Part shown: piece by piece, positions 6,858-8,039 of the stretch
How the letters are laid out: every line of letters starts with the position of its first letter
How positions within the stretch are numbered: the stretch's first letter is position 1
Source: Nitrospirota bacterium
GTDB lineage: Bacteria; Nitrospirota_A; Leptospirillia; Leptospirillales; Leptospirillaceae
DNA length: 8,039 bases
Reading direction: 5' to 3'
Assembly: GCA_027415455.1 (NCBI GenBank)
Contig: DAIBSV010000038.1
Span: forward strand, 5,516-13,554
Translations under genes and position numbers: made by a program
The notes under the pieces: model-generated
The model's database searches: none
What the model saw: only the letters and a program-made list of their open reading frames with translations
What the model was told of the DNA's origin: nothing

Positions 6858-7751
6858 TTGCTGGAATTCCAGGATGAAAATTTATCTCCCCGCCACGACC
6901 GGGGGGTGATCACCCTGATCATCAGTATCGCCGCCCTGGTTTTTCCCTTGGGACGTTGATCAGCGACGTGATCAGAAACCGCAACCTCCTGATCCACGAT
7001 CTTCAGGTCGACGGGCAGGTCTTTCATCAGACCCTCATCCGGCTCAACCGGTTGCATTGCCTGCCGGATCGTCCTGCAGGGGAGATGCGGGAGGGAAGGT
7101 GCGGAGAGTCCTCCTTTTTCGCGCCGGTCTCCAACGCCCGTGGGCGGGAGATTCTTCTCCAGCGGGCGGAATCCCTCGAGGGACGCATCGAAATCCTTCT
7201 CAAAAAAACTCAATATGCCCGAATTCGGGTATATCACGCCCGTCGACTACCGGATTCTGGCCAAGGAGGAGATCCGGGATCTCAATTTCGAAAAGGCAAA
7301 GGTTTTCATCGGCAAGGAAGTCCGGGAGATTGCGGTCTACCGGGGGCATCCGGGATACGTTCTCCGGTCGATCCACGCCGATCTCATGGAGGGATGGTAC
7401 CGGGAGATTCTGGAAGGGAAAAAAAAGGGCCCTTCGAAAGGGGCTCTGTATTTCCAACGGGCGCTGGCCAAGGCACAGAGCCAGATTCGGGTTCTGCCGG
7501 TCAGGAACTATATGGTGATCTTCATCCTTCAGGAGGAGGGTTGCGCACGATGGATCGGACAAAGTCTTTTCTATGCCGCTGTCTCCGGAACGGGGGAGAT
7601 CGATCCCTTCAGACAGTCCAGGGAGATCCTCGCCAACGAACCACAATCCGTTAAGCTTCTTCATCCGCTCAGGAACAATGCCGTTCTCTTCTCTTCAGGG
7701 AAGAGGCCGGTTGTCCTCTCGGCATGCACGGAGCTCTTCGACGAAATATGA
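6858..7751 (+). pseudogene. Membrane-anchored protein of unknown function, interrupted by two compensating frameshifts
   Basis: Reading starts at TTG 6858, which has a strong ribosome-binding site, and gives a short polar N-terminus then a membrane segment (VITLIISIAALVFPLG, about residues 17-32). It meets TGA at 6957-6959. The adjacent frame from about 6950 continues sensibly (TLISDVIRNRNLLIHDLQVDG onward, GC-rich third positions, amphipathic helices) to the A7 run at 7202-7208. There sense moves back to the first frame (LNMPEFGYITPVDYRILAKEE onward) and runs to TGA 7749-7751. Repaired, it would be about 297 residues: one N-terminal membrane helix and an extracytoplasmic region rich in charged helices. 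I recognise no family. If only intact pieces are made, the largest credible one is ATG 7215-7751 (178 aa), which lacks a good ribosome site. Alternatives are indel errors in the sequence, a decayed gene, or recoding. It lies 44 nt after gadB with no terminator between, so it is probably in the same transcript. Confidence 0.6.
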
Positions 7752-8039
7752 GCCCTCCCCGGCGTTTCCCGACGGCGCCGGGTTCGGCGAAGGGACGTTT
7801 CACAGGCTCTACGGGCCACCTGTTCCTGAATACGGATGTCCGGAGATCGGATCGGAGATTTTGCGCACCGGACTTTCCGCTCCAACCCGCTCTCTTCGAT
7901 TGTCAACGAAGGTGGAGATCGTGGCCCTATTCGACAGACACGGCTCTCTTCCCCGACGATTCTAGCAAAGCAAAAAATTGTTGCAATGAAAAACACGCCT
8001 TTTTTTTAAATAATTTTAAGACTTATGTTTACGATTATT
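7752..8039. other. Non-coding 3' region with an AT-rich right edge
   Basis: No convincing gene is seen on either strand in these 288 bases. A minus-strand open frame over 7661-7996 has uneven codon use and no supported ribosome site. From about 7963 the composition falls to about 25% G+C, with an eight-T run (8000-8007) and AATAATTTT-like sequence. TTGCAA (7981-7986) with TTTAAA (8005-8010), 18 bp apart, could be a weak promoter reading right. The edge may be the upstream region of a gene beyond the window or the boundary of a foreign segment. Confidence 0.5.
7758..7782 (+). terminator. GC-rich hairpin just after the frameshifted gene, possible terminator
   Basis: CCCGGCG (7758-7764) pairs with CGCCGGG (7776-7782) around an 11-nt loop, starting 6 nt after the stop codon at 7749-7751. 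The position suits a terminator for the gadB transcript. It lacks a following T-tract (GTTCGG region instead), so it may act only as a 3'-end stabiliser. Confidence 0.4.

Noticed and set aside
7209..7654. Continuation of the middle frame of the frameshifted gene to 7654
   Set aside because: After the A7 run this frame becomes rich in Gly, Arg and Ser with poor third-position bias, while the other frame carries a sensible protein. Only the part before 7205 looks coding.
7965..7985. Possible hairpin around GCAAAAAATTGTTGC in the AT-rich edge
   Set aside because: Only four base pairs can form at the ends and the loop is long, so it is not a credible terminator despite the T-run downstream.
7661..7996. 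Minus-strand open frame of 111 codons near the right end
   Set aside because: It has mixed rare codons, no good ribosome-binding site and no recognisable domain, and it overlaps the end of the + strand gene.

Overview
The window is a GC-rich (roughly 60% G+C) bacterial stretch in which every supported gene lies on the + strand. GTG and TTG starts are common, and coding density is high until the last ~290 bases. The envelope proteins (periplasmic adaptor, TolC-type outer-membrane channel, secreted propeller) point to a didermic, Gram-negative bacterium. The mix of tripartite efflux, thioredoxin reductase and glutamate decarboxylase would suit an acid- or metal-exposed organism such as a Leptospirillum-like member of the Nitrospirota. 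That is an impression from protein style, not a demonstrated assignment.

Layout. (1) 1-2592: the 3' part of a periplasmic adaptor (HlyD/RND membrane-fusion type, start outside the window), then a TolC-family outer-membrane channel. Together they form two thirds of a tripartite exporter; the inner-membrane pump is not in view and is probably upstream. (2) 2593-5337: an extended -10 promoter precedes a tight three-gene unit. It holds thioredoxin reductase (trxB), a small membrane-anchored protein resembling the DUF1499 family, and a secreted protein built of about seven ~47-residue propeller-like units, most carrying a Cys-x4-Cys (or similar) pair. Spacing is +6 nt, then a 23-nt overlap. (3) 5422-6813: a complete, catalytically intact PLP-dependent glutamate decarboxylase (gadB), likely for acid resistance or GABA metabolism; no glutamate/GABA antiporter gene is present. 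(4) 6858-7751: a gene starting at TTG with an excellent ribosome-binding site, encoding a membrane-anchored protein of unknown function. Its frame is broken twice, by a net -1 shift near 6940-6957 and a compensating +1 shift at an A7 run (7202-7208), so start and stop are in the same frame. This is a pseudogene, a sequence with two indel errors, or an unusual recoded gene. (5) 7752-8039: no convincing gene; a GC-rich hairpin follows the stop codon, and the last ~75 bases drop abruptly to about 25% G+C.

The points most worth a second look are the double-frameshifted gene, the cysteine-paired propeller repeats beside a thioredoxin reductase, and the sharp AT-rich right edge. I did not see a CRISPR array, insertion sequence, tRNA, rRNA or recognisable defence system.
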